38,858 nt of DNA from Lachnospiraceae bacterium (lineage in GTDB: Bacteria; Bacillota; Clostridia; Lachnospirales; Lachnospiraceae): NCBI GenBank assembly GCA_017439665.1, contig JAFSIS010000036.1, positions 1-38,858 of the forward strand. The letters are read 5' to 3'. A program made the translations under genes and the position numbers. Shown piece by piece: positions 16,347-23,550 of the stretch. The notes beneath the pieces are model-generated. The model saw nothing but the letters and a program-made list of their open reading frames with translations, was not told the DNA's origin and made no database searches. Every line of letters begins with the position of its first letter. Positions within the stretch are counted from its first letter, which is position 1.

Positions 16347-16375
16347 TTGAAATTTTTTTGTAGATTTGGTATGAT
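16347..16375 (+). promoter_or_regulatory. Sigma-A promoter of cheY
   Basis: TTGAAA (16347-16352) and TATGAT (16370-16375) are separated by 17 nt and lie about 40 nt before the cheY start. The -35 box begins only 10 nt beyond the end of the palindromic element. Confidence 0.8.
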
Positions 16376-16413
16376 AAATAAAATTTAAACTTCCACGAAA
16401 GAAGGAAATATTT

Positions 16414-16779
16414 ATGGGACTGTCAGTTTTGATCTGCGACGATGCCGTGTTTATGCGGATGATGTTAAAAAACATTTTGGAGCAGCATGGCTACAATATA
16501 GTGGGAGAGGCGGTAAACGGTGCAGATGCGATTGAGAAATATAAGGCACTCAAGCCGGATATTGTGACCATGGACATTACTATGCCTGATATGAATGGTA
16601 TAGAGGCAGTAAAGGGGATACGGGCTTTTGATCCCAAGGCAAAGATTGTGATGTGCTCGGCGATGGGACAGCAGGCTCTGGTGATAGAAGCGATTCAGGC
16701 AGGAGCCAGTGACTTTATCATTAAGCCCTTCCATGCAGATCGTGTAATGGAAGCTATGCATAGTATAATGGCATTTTAA
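16414..16779 (+). CDS. cheY: Stand-alone CheY-like response regulator
   Basis: This 121-residue protein is a bare receiver domain with no output domain. It has the acidic pair D9/D10, phospho-acceptor D54 in TMDITMPDMNG, the switch Ser at S82 and K104 in IIKPF, so it should be phosphorylatable. GAAGGA lies 7 nt upstream of the start. CheY normally carries a signal from a chemotaxis kinase to the flagellar motor, but no chemotaxis or motility gene is in the window, so another output is possible. The gene has its own promoter and a terminator directly after it. Confidence 0.9.
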   Translation: MGLSVLICDDAVFMRMMLKNILEQHGYNIVGEAVNGADAIEKYKALKPDIVTMDITMPDMNGIEAVKGIRAFDPKAKIVMCSAMGQQALVIEAIQAGASDFIIKPFHADRVMEAMHSIMAF

Positions 16780-16785
16780 ACAGGC

Positions 16786-16814
16786 AAAAAGGAGAAGTCA
16801 GTTCTCCTTTTTTT
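16786..16814 (+). terminator. Terminator or attenuator between cheY and alaS
   Basis: An 11-bp perfect stem (16786-16796 with 16802-16812) with a 5-nt loop ends in a T run, 24 nt before the alaS start codon. No promoter is visible between this hairpin and alaS. Confidence 0.85.
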
Positions 16815-16837
16815 GCGAATAAACGGAGGAAAGAAAT

Positions 16838-19495
16838 GTGAAACCATATGGAGTAAATGAACTGCGGAGAATGTATCTGGAATTTTTTGAATCAAAGGAT
16901 CACCTGGCTAAGGGAAGCTATTCCCTGGTTCCTCATAACGATAATTCTCTGCTCTTGATCAATGCGGGAATGGCACCCTTAAAGCCTTATTTTACGGGAC
17001 AGGAGATTCCACCCAGAAAGAGGATGACCACCTGTCAGAAGTGTGTCAGAACAGGAGATATTGAGAATGTAGGAAAGACGGCCAGACATCTTACCTTCTT
17101 TGAAATGCTGGGTAATTTTTCCTTTGGAGATTATTTTAAGAAGGAGGCCATTGCCTGGAGCTGGGAGTTTCTGACTGAGGTTGTGGGAATGGATCCTGAA
17201 CGTCTTTATCCGTCCATCTATTTTGAGGATGATGAGGCCTTCGAGATCTGGAATAAGGATATCGGCATCCCGGCAGAGAAGATCACCCGTTTTTATCGGG
17301 ATGAGGATGGAAAATGTGATAACTTCTGGGAGCATGGCGCAGGACCCTGTGGCCCCTGTTCTGAGATTTATTATGATCGTGGTAAAAAATATGGCTGTGA
17401 TCGTCCGGACTGCAAGGTAGGCTGTGAATGTGACCGCTTTATTGAGGTATGGAATAACGTCTTTACCCAGTATGACGGAGATGGCAAGGGCAATTATACA
17501 GAGCTTGCCAATAAGAATATTGATACCGGTATGGGGCTGGAGCGTCTGGCTGTGGTGGTTCAGGATGTGGATTCTGTTTTTGATATCGATACGATGAAAG
17601 CTATCCGTGACCGGATCTGTGAAATTGCCGGTGTAAGCTACCAGACTGATGAAGCAAAGGATGTATCCATCCGTCTGATCACCGATCATATCCGCTCCGC
17701 TACTTTTTTGATTTCTGATGGCGTTATGCCTACCAATGAGGGCCGAGGCTATGTGCTCAGACGTCTGATCCGTCGTGCGGCCAGACACGGAAGACTGCTG
17801 GGAATCAAAGAGCAGTTTCTGGCTAACTTAAGCCAGACCGTCATTGCAGAATCCAAAGACGGATATCCGGAGTTGGAAGAGAAGAAAGCCTTTATCCTGA
17901 ACGTACTGACTCAGGAGGAGAGTAAGTTCGATAAGACCATCGACCAGGGACTTACGATTTTGAAGGAAATGCAGGAAAAGATGGAGGCAGAAGGAGGAAA
18001 AGAGCTTTCCGGAGATGATGCCTTCAAGCTTTACGACACCTATGGCTTCCCTCTGGATCTGACTCAGGAAATTCTGGAAGAAAAGGGACAGACTCTGGAT
18101 GAGGCCGGCTTTAAAGCTGCCATGGAAAATCAGAGAAAGACGGCAAGAGAAGGACGTAAGGAAACCAACTATATGGGAGCAGATGCCACCGTATATGACG
18201 AGATCGATCCTTCTGTTACTTCTGTTTTCGTAGGCTATGACCGACTGGCCCATGAATCTGGGGTGACGGTACTGACTACGGAAACTGAGCTGACAGAAGC
18301 CCTGTCTGACGGTCAGGTAGGTACGATCATCGTAAAGGAAACCCCCTTCTATGCTACCATGGGTGGTCAGAATGCAGATATCGGTGAGATCGTGGGACCG
18401 GAGGGTAAATTTACCGTCAGGGATACAGTGAAGCTGGCCGGAGGTAAAATTGGACATATAGGACAGGTCACCGAAGGCATGATCAAGGTGGGAGATAAGG
18501 TATCCCTGCAGGTAGAGGCAGAAAACAGAAGCAATACCTGCAAAAATCACAGTGCTACCCATCTTCTGCATAAAGCCTTAAGAGAGGTTCTGGGCACCCA
18601 CGTAGAGCAGGCAGGCTCTTTGGTGGACGGCCACCATCTGCGTTTTGACTTCAGTCATTTTGCAGCCATGACAGAGGATGAACTGATTCGTGTAGAGAAT
18701 CTGGTGAATGAAAAGATAGAAGCAAATCTGGAGGTACTCACCCGGGAAATGAGCATGGAGGATGCCAAGAAGGCAGGAGCCATGGCACTTTTTGGAGAAA
18801 AATACGGGGAAACCGTAAGGGTGCTCAGTATGGGTGATTTTTCTATCGAGCTCTGTGGTGGTACCCATGTAAACAATACGGGAGTGATCTCCAGCTTTAA
18901 GATCCTTTCTGAAAATGGTGTTGCGGCAGGTGTACGCCGAATTGAAGCCATTACCGGAAAGGCTGTGACTGCTTACTATCAGAAGCTGGAGGAGTCCCTG
19001 AACCAGGCTGCCAGATTGCTGAAGACCACCCCTGCCAGGGTAACGGAGAAGGTGGAGCATCTACTGGCAGAAATGAAGGCTCTTCAGAGTGAAAATGAAT
19101 CCATGAAATCCAAACTGGCCAAGGATGCCCTGGGTGATGTTATGGATCAGGTTCAGGAGATCAAGGGAGTGAAGCTTCTTGCCAGCGGACTTAAAGGAGT
19201 GGACATGAACGGCCTTCGTGAGCTGGGAGACCAGTTAAAGGAGAAGCTGGGAGAAGGTGTTGTTGTTCTGGCTTCAGATGCTGACGGAAAGGTGAATCTG
19301 ATGGTAACAGCTACGGAGGGTGCCATGAAGGCGGGAGCCCACGCAGGCAACTTGATCAAGGCTATTGCAGGTCTGGTAGGCGGTGGCGGCGGCGGCCGTC
19401 CCAATATGGCACAGGCTGGAGGAAAAAATCCGGCAGGTATCCAGGATGCTTTAAAGGAAACGGTAAAGGTTCTGGAAGGACAGCTTCAGGGTTGA
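16838..19495 (+). CDS. alaS: Alanyl-tRNA synthetase
   Basis: This 885-residue class II synthetase charges tRNA-Ala. The N-terminal catalytic domain is clear (TARHLTFFEMLGNFSFGDYF, then GPCGPCSEIYYD and NKNIDTGMGLERL). The editing domain has the zinc-binding HSATHLLHKAL and CGGTHV motifs that remove mischarged Ser and Gly. A coiled-coil stretch and a Gly-rich C-terminal C-Ala domain (LVGGGGGGRPNMAQAGG) complete a standard-length protein. Translation begins at GTG 16838, with GGAGGA at 16825-16830; a nearby ATG at 16836 is in another frame. Only 58 nt separate it from cheY, mostly filled by a terminator-like hairpin, and there is no T-box. Confidence 0.97.
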   Translation: MKPYGVNELRRMYLEFFESKDHLAKGSYSLVPHNDNSLLLINAGMAPLKPYFTGQEIPPRKRMTTCQKCVRTGDIENVGKTARHLTFFEMLGNFSFGDYFKKEAIAWSWEFLTEVVGMDPERLYPSIYFEDDEAFEIWNKDIGIPAEKITRFYRDEDGKCDNFWEHGAGPCGPCSEIYYDRGKKYGCDRPDCKVGCECDRFIEVWNNVFTQYDGDGKGNYTELANKNIDTGMGLERLAVVVQDVDSVFDIDTMKAIRDRICEIAGVSYQTDEAKDVSIRLITDHIRSATFLISDGVMPTNEGRGYVLRRLIRRAARHGRLLGIKEQFLANLSQTVIAESKDGYPELEEKKAFILNVLTQEESKFDKTIDQGLTILKEMQEKMEAEGGKELSGDDAFKLYDTYGFPLDLTQEILEEKGQTLDEAGFKAAMENQRKTAREGRKETNYMGADATVYDEIDPSVTSVFVGYDRLAHESGVTVLTTETELTEALSDGQVGTIIVKETPFYATMGGQNADIGEIVGPEGKFTVRDTVKLAGGKIGHIGQVTEGMIKVGDKVSLQVEAENRSNTCKNHSATHLLHKALREVLGTHVEQAGSLVDGHHLRFDFSHFAAMTEDELIRVENLVNEKIEANLEVLTREMSMEDAKKAGAMALFGEKYGETVRVLSMGDFSIELCGGTHVNNTGVISSFKILSENGVAAGVRRIEAITGKAVTAYYQKLEESLNQAARLLKTTPARVTEKVEHLLAEMKALQSENESMKSKLAKDALGDVMDQVQEIKGVKLLASGLKGVDMNGLRELGDQLKEKLGEGVVVLASDADGKVNLMVTATEGAMKAGAHAGNLIKAIAGLVGGGGGGRPNMAQAGGKNPAGIQDALKETVKVLEGQLQG

Positions 19496-19515
19496 TTTTA
19501 CTGATGCCGGATGCG

Positions 19516-19552
19516 AAATCTGCAGGATTTTCGAGCTTGTCCTGAATAGTTA
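19516..19552 (+). repeat. Dispersed repeat copy A, after alaS
   Basis: These 37 nt match 38505-38541 at 34 positions. The copy begins 21 nt after the alaS stop. It contains a short CAGGA/TCCTG hairpin with a 12-nt loop and ends in the same CTGAATAGTTA sequence as the palindromic element at 16181-16336. Confidence 0.75.
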
Positions 19553-19574
19553 TCAATTTTTTTCAAAAAAGAGC

Positions 19575-19602
19575 TTGACGAAGTAAAAAAAATTGCTATA
19601 AT
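19575..19602 (+). promoter_or_regulatory. Sigma-A promoter of rpsU
   Basis: TTGACG (19575-19580) and TATAAT (19597-19602) are 16 nt apart. The predicted start is near 19609, giving a leader of about 100 nt. Confidence 0.8.
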
Positions 19603-19608
19603 ATAGTT

Positions 19609-19691
19609 TGTGTGTACTTGCGGATAATCAATCGCTTTGAATACACACAGAAAATAAACCCAAATCAGTCATGTTGCTAGGAAGGGACTGA
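19609..19691 (+). other. Structured 5' leader of rpsU
   Basis: A perfect 8-bp stem (TGTGTGTA 19609-19616 with TACACACA 19642-19649) begins at the predicted transcription start, with an inner GCG/CGC pairing. A second 6-bp hairpin (TCAGTC 19665-19670 with GACTGA 19686-19691) ends just before the ribosome site GGGAGG (19693-19698). It may stabilise the message or allow regulation by S21; no named leader is recognised. Confidence 0.4.
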
Positions 19692-19710
19692 AGGGAGGTT
19701 AGGGTGTAAG

Positions 19711-19887
19711 ATGTCAAACGTAATCGTAAAAGAGAACGAGACTTTAGATAGCGCTTTACGTCGTTTCAAAAGAAGCTGTGCTAAGGCTGGTATTCAGCAG
19801 GAGATTCGTAAGAGAGAGCATTACGAGAAGCCAAGCGTAAGACGTAAGAAGAAATCTGAAGCGGCAAGAAAACGTAAATATAACTAA
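19711..19887 (+). CDS. rpsU: 30S ribosomal protein S21
   Basis: This 58-residue basic protein begins [19 protein letters not shown] and ends in a Lys/Arg-rich tail ([13 protein letters not shown]), the classic S21 pattern and length. S21 lies near the 3' end of 16S rRNA and helps initiation on the Shine-Dalgarno sequence. The ribosome site GGGAGG is 12 nt upstream, slightly far. The gene has its own promoter, a roughly 100-nt leader and its own terminator, so it is monocistronic. Confidence 0.97.
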   Translation: MSNVIVKENETLDSALRRFKRSCAKAGIQQEIRKREHYEKPSVRRKKKSEAARKRKYN

Positions 19888-19898
19888 GATTAACAATG

Positions 19899-19930
19899 AA
19901 ATCCCTGATAGGTTTATCAGGGATTTTCTT
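19899..19930 (+). terminator. Terminator of rpsU
   Basis: A 12-bp perfect stem (19899-19910 with 19915-19926) with a 4-nt loop ends in T-rich sequence, 12 nt after the rpsU stop. Confidence 0.9.
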
Positions 19931-20041
19931 TGTCTGCTGATAAAAGGAAGTTGTGAAAACCGGGAAGGGATGGTTTGTTCCGGTGAATATTTTTTTCGGC
20001 AGGTCATAGATATAAGGATAAGAGCACCGAAAGGATAGCCT

Positions 20042-21223
20042 ATGAAAAAAAGACTAGTTTCCTTTTTATCCTTAATTCTTGTTCTCAGCCTCAGTTTGCT
20101 GCCCTTTAACCAGGTAAGGGGAGAGGAGCTGAATCTGGCTTCTCCTTCCGTTATTTTAATGGAAGGTAAAACCGGTACAGTCATCTATGAAAAAAATCCG
20201 GAGGAAATACGAAGTCCTGCCAGCATCACTAAGATCATGACATTACTGCTGATCTTTGAAGCACTTGAGGAAGGGCAGATCAGCCTGGAAGACAAGGTGG
20301 TCACCAGTGCCCATGCAAAATCCATGGGCGGCTCCCAGGTTTTTCTTGAGGAGGGGGAGGAGCAGACGGTGGATACGCTGATCAAGTGTATTGCTGTAGC
20401 CAGCGGAAACGATGCTTCCGTAGCTATGGCTGAGCATATTGGCGGAAGTGAGGAAGCCTTTGTGGAAAAAATGAATCAAAGAGCCGGAGAACTGGGGCTT
20501 GCAAATACCCACTTTGTGGACTGCAGCGGCTTAAGCTCTTCCGATGAGCATTATACCACGGCAGGAGATGTTGCCCGCATGTCCAGAGAGCTGATCACCC
20601 GTTTTCCGGAGATCTTCAATTATACGACGATCTGGATGGAAGATATTACCCATGTGACGAAAAAAGGAGAGAGCGTATTCACCCTTTCTTCTACCAATAA
20701 GCTGTTAAAGCAGTATCCCTATGCAAACGGTCTGAAAACAGGCTCTACGGATAAGGCAAAGTACTGTCTTTCTGCAACAGCCGAGAAAGAGGGAATACAG
20801 TTGATCGCTGTGGTTATGGGGGCTCCTGACCATAAGGTAAGATTTCAGGACTGTGAAGCTTTATTGAATTATGGTTTTGCCAGAGTCCAGCTTTATGAGG
20901 ATAAACAGGAGGCAGAGTTTGTTCCTGTTCCTGTGGAGGGAGGAGTTAAGGAGGAGGTGGCCGTCGGTCTGGAAGGAACCTTTACCTGGCTGGATACCCA
21001 GGGAAATGATTTGAGTCAGATTCGGAGGGAGGAACGATTATCCGAATCCATACCGGCACCGGTGGAAAAGGGAGAGAAGATCGGTGAAGTGGTCTATTTT
21101 TTAGGGGAGAAGAAGATCGGTGAGACGGCAATAGTTGCCCTGGAGGAAGTTTCCCGTGCCACCCTCCGGGATACCTATAGAAGAGCTTTTGGAAAATGGC
21201 TTTTAGGAAAGGGAAAAATATGA
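20042..21223 (+). CDS. D-alanyl-D-alanine carboxypeptidase (peptidase S11), DacF/DacA type
   Basis: This 393-residue enzyme has an N-terminal signal peptide (hydrophobic residues 5-21). The three penicillin-binding motifs are intact: SITK with S61 and K64, SGN at 121-123 and KTG at 232-234. It removes the last D-Ala from peptidoglycan stem peptides outside the membrane and so trims cross-linking. A C-terminal beta domain (about 275-365) and a basic amphipathic tail (RDTYRRAFGKWLLGKGKI) fit peripheral membrane anchoring of PBP5-like enzymes. GAAAGGA precedes the ATG. A second, divergent paralogue lies at 27111. Carboxypeptidase genes near scpAB are common in Firmicutes. Confidence 0.95.
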   Translation: MKKRLVSFLSLILVLSLSLLPFNQVRGEELNLASPSVILMEGKTGTVIYEKNPEEIRSPASITKIMTLLLIFEALEEGQISLEDKVVTSAHAKSMGGSQVFLEEGEEQTVDTLIKCIAVASGNDASVAMAEHIGGSEEAFVEKMNQRAGELGLANTHFVDCSGLSSSDEHYTTAGDVARMSRELITRFPEIFNYTTIWMEDITHVTKKGESVFTLSSTNKLLKQYPYANGLKTGSTDKAKYCLSATAEKEGIQLIAVVMGAPDHKVRFQDCEALLNYGFARVQLYEDKQEAEFVPVPVEGGVKEEVAVGLEGTFTWLDTQGNDLSQIRREERLSESIPAPVEKGEKIGEVVYFLGEKKIGETAIVALEEVSRATLRDTYRRAFGKWLLGKGKI

Positions 21224-21235
21224 TAAGATAAACAA

Positions 21236-21267
21236 GTATGCTCACCGGCAACGGTGGAGGAGCATAC
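21236..21267 (+). other. Hairpin upstream of the metallophosphoesterase gene
   Basis: GTATGCT (21236-21242) pairs with AGCATAC (21261-21267) and CACCG (21243-21247) pairs with CGGTG (21252-21256) around a GCAA tetraloop, leaving GAGG as a 3'-side bulge. There is no T run, so it is not an obvious terminator. Because it covers a possible GTG start at 21254, it favours the later start at 21311. Confidence 0.6.
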
Positions 21268-21310
21268 AGGATATGCTTACAAAAAGCAGCATCCGAAAGG
21301 AGAAGAGGGA

Positions 21311-22204
21311 TTGACAGAATGGTTTCTGATCCTGGCCTGTACAGTATTGGGCCTGGCCGTTTTTTTTCTCGTCGTCATGGTGATCGATGGGAACCGGTAC
21401 AAAGCAGTTTCTTATGAACTGTACAGCAGGAAAATAAAAGAGCCTTATCGATTCGTTTTGCTGGCGGACCTGCATGACAGGTGCTATGGAAAAAACAATG
21501 AGAAGCTGATAGAGGATATACGAAAATTTAACCCCGATGTGGTGTTTATGGCCGGTGACATGATGACGGCAAAGACTGGCTGCTCCTATCATAACGCTTT
21601 ACATCTGTGCAGGGAGCTGACCAGAGATTATCCGGTGTATTACAGTATGGGAAATCACGAGAGCCGGTTATTCGCCCGGACAGAGAGCTATGGCCATTTA
21701 TGGGAGGCCTTTGAAAGGGAGCTTCTGCAAACAGGTGTGATCCTGTTAAGAAACCGGGGAGAAAGCCGTCAGGATGGACTGTCGGTCAGCGGACTGGAAA
21801 TCGACTGGCAGTTTTACCGGCATTTTAAACAGGAGCCCATGCCGGAGGAATATCTTCCGGAAACTCTGGGTGTACCGGATAAAGAAAAATATCAGATCCT
21901 GCTGGCCCATAATCCGGATTATTTTGAAGACTATGCCCGATGGGGGGCGGATTTGGTGCTTGCCGGTCATGTCCACGGCGGAATTATGAGGCTGCCCTTT
22001 CTGGGTGGGGTCATTAATCCTGCACTCAGGCTGTTTCCCAGATATGATGGAGGGCTCTTCCATCAAAAGGATTCGGTGATGATCCTTAGCCGGGGACTGG
22101 GGATGCATACTCTGCCGGTACGGATATTTAATCCGGGAGAGCTGGTACTGATCAGCTTAAAGCCGGAAGGACATAAGGAGGAAGAGGATGGCTCTGTCCG
22201 TTAA
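21311..22204 (+). CDS. Membrane-anchored metallophosphoesterase (YkuE-like)
   Basis: This protein has 297 residues if translation begins at TTG 21311, which has GGAG (21299-21302) 8 nt upstream; the alternative GTG at 21254 would lie inside a hairpin without a ribosome site. The N-terminus is a single membrane helix (FLILACTVLGLAVFFLVVMV). The calcineurin-like metal site is complete: D-x-H in LLADLHD, GD in MAGDMM, GNHE and AGHVHGG. The family hydrolyses phosphomonoesters or diesters, and YkuE-like members act at the cell surface on unknown substrates. The 3' end overlaps scpA by 17 nt, so the gene is in the scpAB operon. Confidence 0.88.
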   Translation: MTEWFLILACTVLGLAVFFLVVMVIDGNRYKAVSYELYSRKIKEPYRFVLLADLHDRCYGKNNEKLIEDIRKFNPDVVFMAGDMMTAKTGCSYHNALHLCRELTRDYPVYYSMGNHESRLFARTESYGHLWEAFERELLQTGVILLRNRGESRQDGLSVSGLEIDWQFYRHFKQEPMPEEYLPETLGVPDKEKYQILLAHNPDYFEDYARWGADLVLAGHVHGGIMRLPFLGGVINPALRLFPRYDGGLFHQKDSVMILSRGLGMHTLPVRIFNPGELVLISLKPEGHKEEEDGSVR

Positions 22205-22940
22205 GCTGCAGGTATTTGAAGGTCCCCTGGATCTTCTGCTGCATTTGATCGAAAAAAACAAGATTGATATTTATGATATTCCCATCGTTGAGATTACTGA
22301 TCAGTACCTGGAGTACATCCGCCAGATGGAAACAGAGGATATGAATGTGATGAGTGAATTTCTTTTGATGGCAGCCACTCTTCTGGACATCAAGTGCAGG
22401 ATGCTTCTTCCCAAAGAGGTTAACGAGGAAGGGGAAGAGGAGGATCCCAGGGAAGAGCTGGTGCAGAAGCTGCTGGAATACAAAATGTATAAGTATATGT
22501 CCTTTGAGCTGAAGGATCGTCAGATCGATGCGGATAAAAATTACTATAAGCCTCCTACCATACCCGAGGAAGTGGCTGCATTTAAGCCACCGGTGGATTT
22601 CGATGAGCTCCTTGCGGATATTAATCTTGCCCGTCTGCAGGAGATTTTTCGGGCAACGTTAAAGCGCCAGGAGGATAAGATCGATCCCATTCGAAGTCAG
22701 TTTGGACGAATCGAGAAGGACGAAATCAATATGGACGAAAAGCTGGGCTATATCCAGAATTACATCCGTATGCACAAAACCTTCAGTTTTCGTAAGCTGT
22801 TGGAAAAAGAGTATAATAAAATGGAAATCGTCATTACCTTCCTGACTATTCTGGAAATGATGAAAATGGGACAGATCACCATAGAGCAGGACGATCTTTT
22901 TGACGACATTATTATAACCTCCAACCAGCTGGTGGAGTAA
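22188..22940 (+). CDS. scpA: Segregation and condensation protein ScpA
   Basis: This 250-residue kleisin begins VKLQVFEGPLDLLLHLIEKN, the signature ScpA start, and ends in a winged-helix segment (FLTILEMMKMGQITIEQDD). It bridges the SMC heads together with ScpB to organise and separate chromosomes. The ribosome site GGAGGAAGAGG lies in the end of the overlapping upstream gene. scpB follows 36 nt later. Confidence 0.97.
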   Translation: MALSVKLQVFEGPLDLLLHLIEKNKIDIYDIPIVEITDQYLEYIRQMETEDMNVMSEFLLMAATLLDIKCRMLLPKEVNEEGEEEDPREELVQKLLEYKMYKYMSFELKDRQIDADKNYYKPPTIPEEVAAFKPPVDFDELLADINLARLQEIFRATLKRQEDKIDPIRSQFGRIEKDEINMDEKLGYIQNYIRMHKTFSFRKLLEKEYNKMEIVITFLTILEMMKMGQITIEQDDLFDDIIITSNQLVE

Positions 22941-22976
22941 AAAACGCTGCCTATGGCAGCAGACAGAGAGGAAAGA

Positions 22977-23546
22977 ATGGAAAGAGAAAAACAGGAAGCT
23001 ATTCTGGAGGCGGTTTTATTTACTATGGGAGATTCCGTTGAGCTGGCTAAGCTGGCGGAGGTGATCGAAGAGGATAAGGCGACTGCCAGAAAGATTATAT
23101 ATGAAATGAAGGAAAAGCTGGCTGCTTCCAACCGGGGAGTGGATATTGTGGAACTGGAGGATGCCTTTCAGATGTGCACCAAAACGGATATGTACGAATA
23201 TCTGATCAAGGTCGCCGGAAGCCCCAGGAAATATGTATTGACCGATGCCTGTCTGGAAACACTCTCTATTATTGCCTATAAGCAGCCCATCACCCGTTCT
23301 GAAGTGGAAAAGGTGAGAGGAGTAAACTGTGATCACGCCATCAATCGTCTGATGGAATTTGAGCTGGTTATGGAGCTGGGAAGAATGGATGCACCCGGAA
23401 GACCTCTTCTTTTCGGGACTACGGAGGAATTTTTGCGAAGATTCGGAATCAGTTCTCTGGACGCTCTTCCTGAGCTGAACCCCATGCAGGTGGAGGAGTT
23501 TAAGGAACAGGCAAAACAGGAGATTGAATTACAGCTGGGAGTTTAG
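22977..23546 (+). CDS. scpB: Segregation and condensation protein ScpB
   Basis: This 189-residue protein starts at ATG 22977, chosen because AGAGAGGAAAG sits directly upstream; an earlier in-frame ATG at 22953 lacks a ribosome site. Two winged-helix domains are visible, the second with IIAYKQPITRSEVEKVRG and GRPLLFGTT, both typical of ScpB. It binds ScpA as a dimer in the SMC complex. The gene ends 4 nt before the first ABC exporter gene. Confidence 0.96.
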   Translation: MEREKQEAILEAVLFTMGDSVELAKLAEVIEEDKATARKIIYEMKEKLAASNRGVDIVELEDAFQMCTKTDMYEYLIKVAGSPRKYVLTDACLETLSIIAYKQPITRSEVEKVRGVNCDHAINRLMEFELVMELGRMDAPGRPLLFGTTEEFLRRFGISSLDALPELNPMQVEEFKEQAKQEIELQLGV

Positions 23547-23550
23547 AGGG

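Noticed and set aside
20013..20074. TAAGGATAA and TTATCCTTA near the first carboxypeptidase start, similar to the array arms
   Set aside because: The spacing and flanking bases differ and the second site is within coding sequence, so chance is likely.
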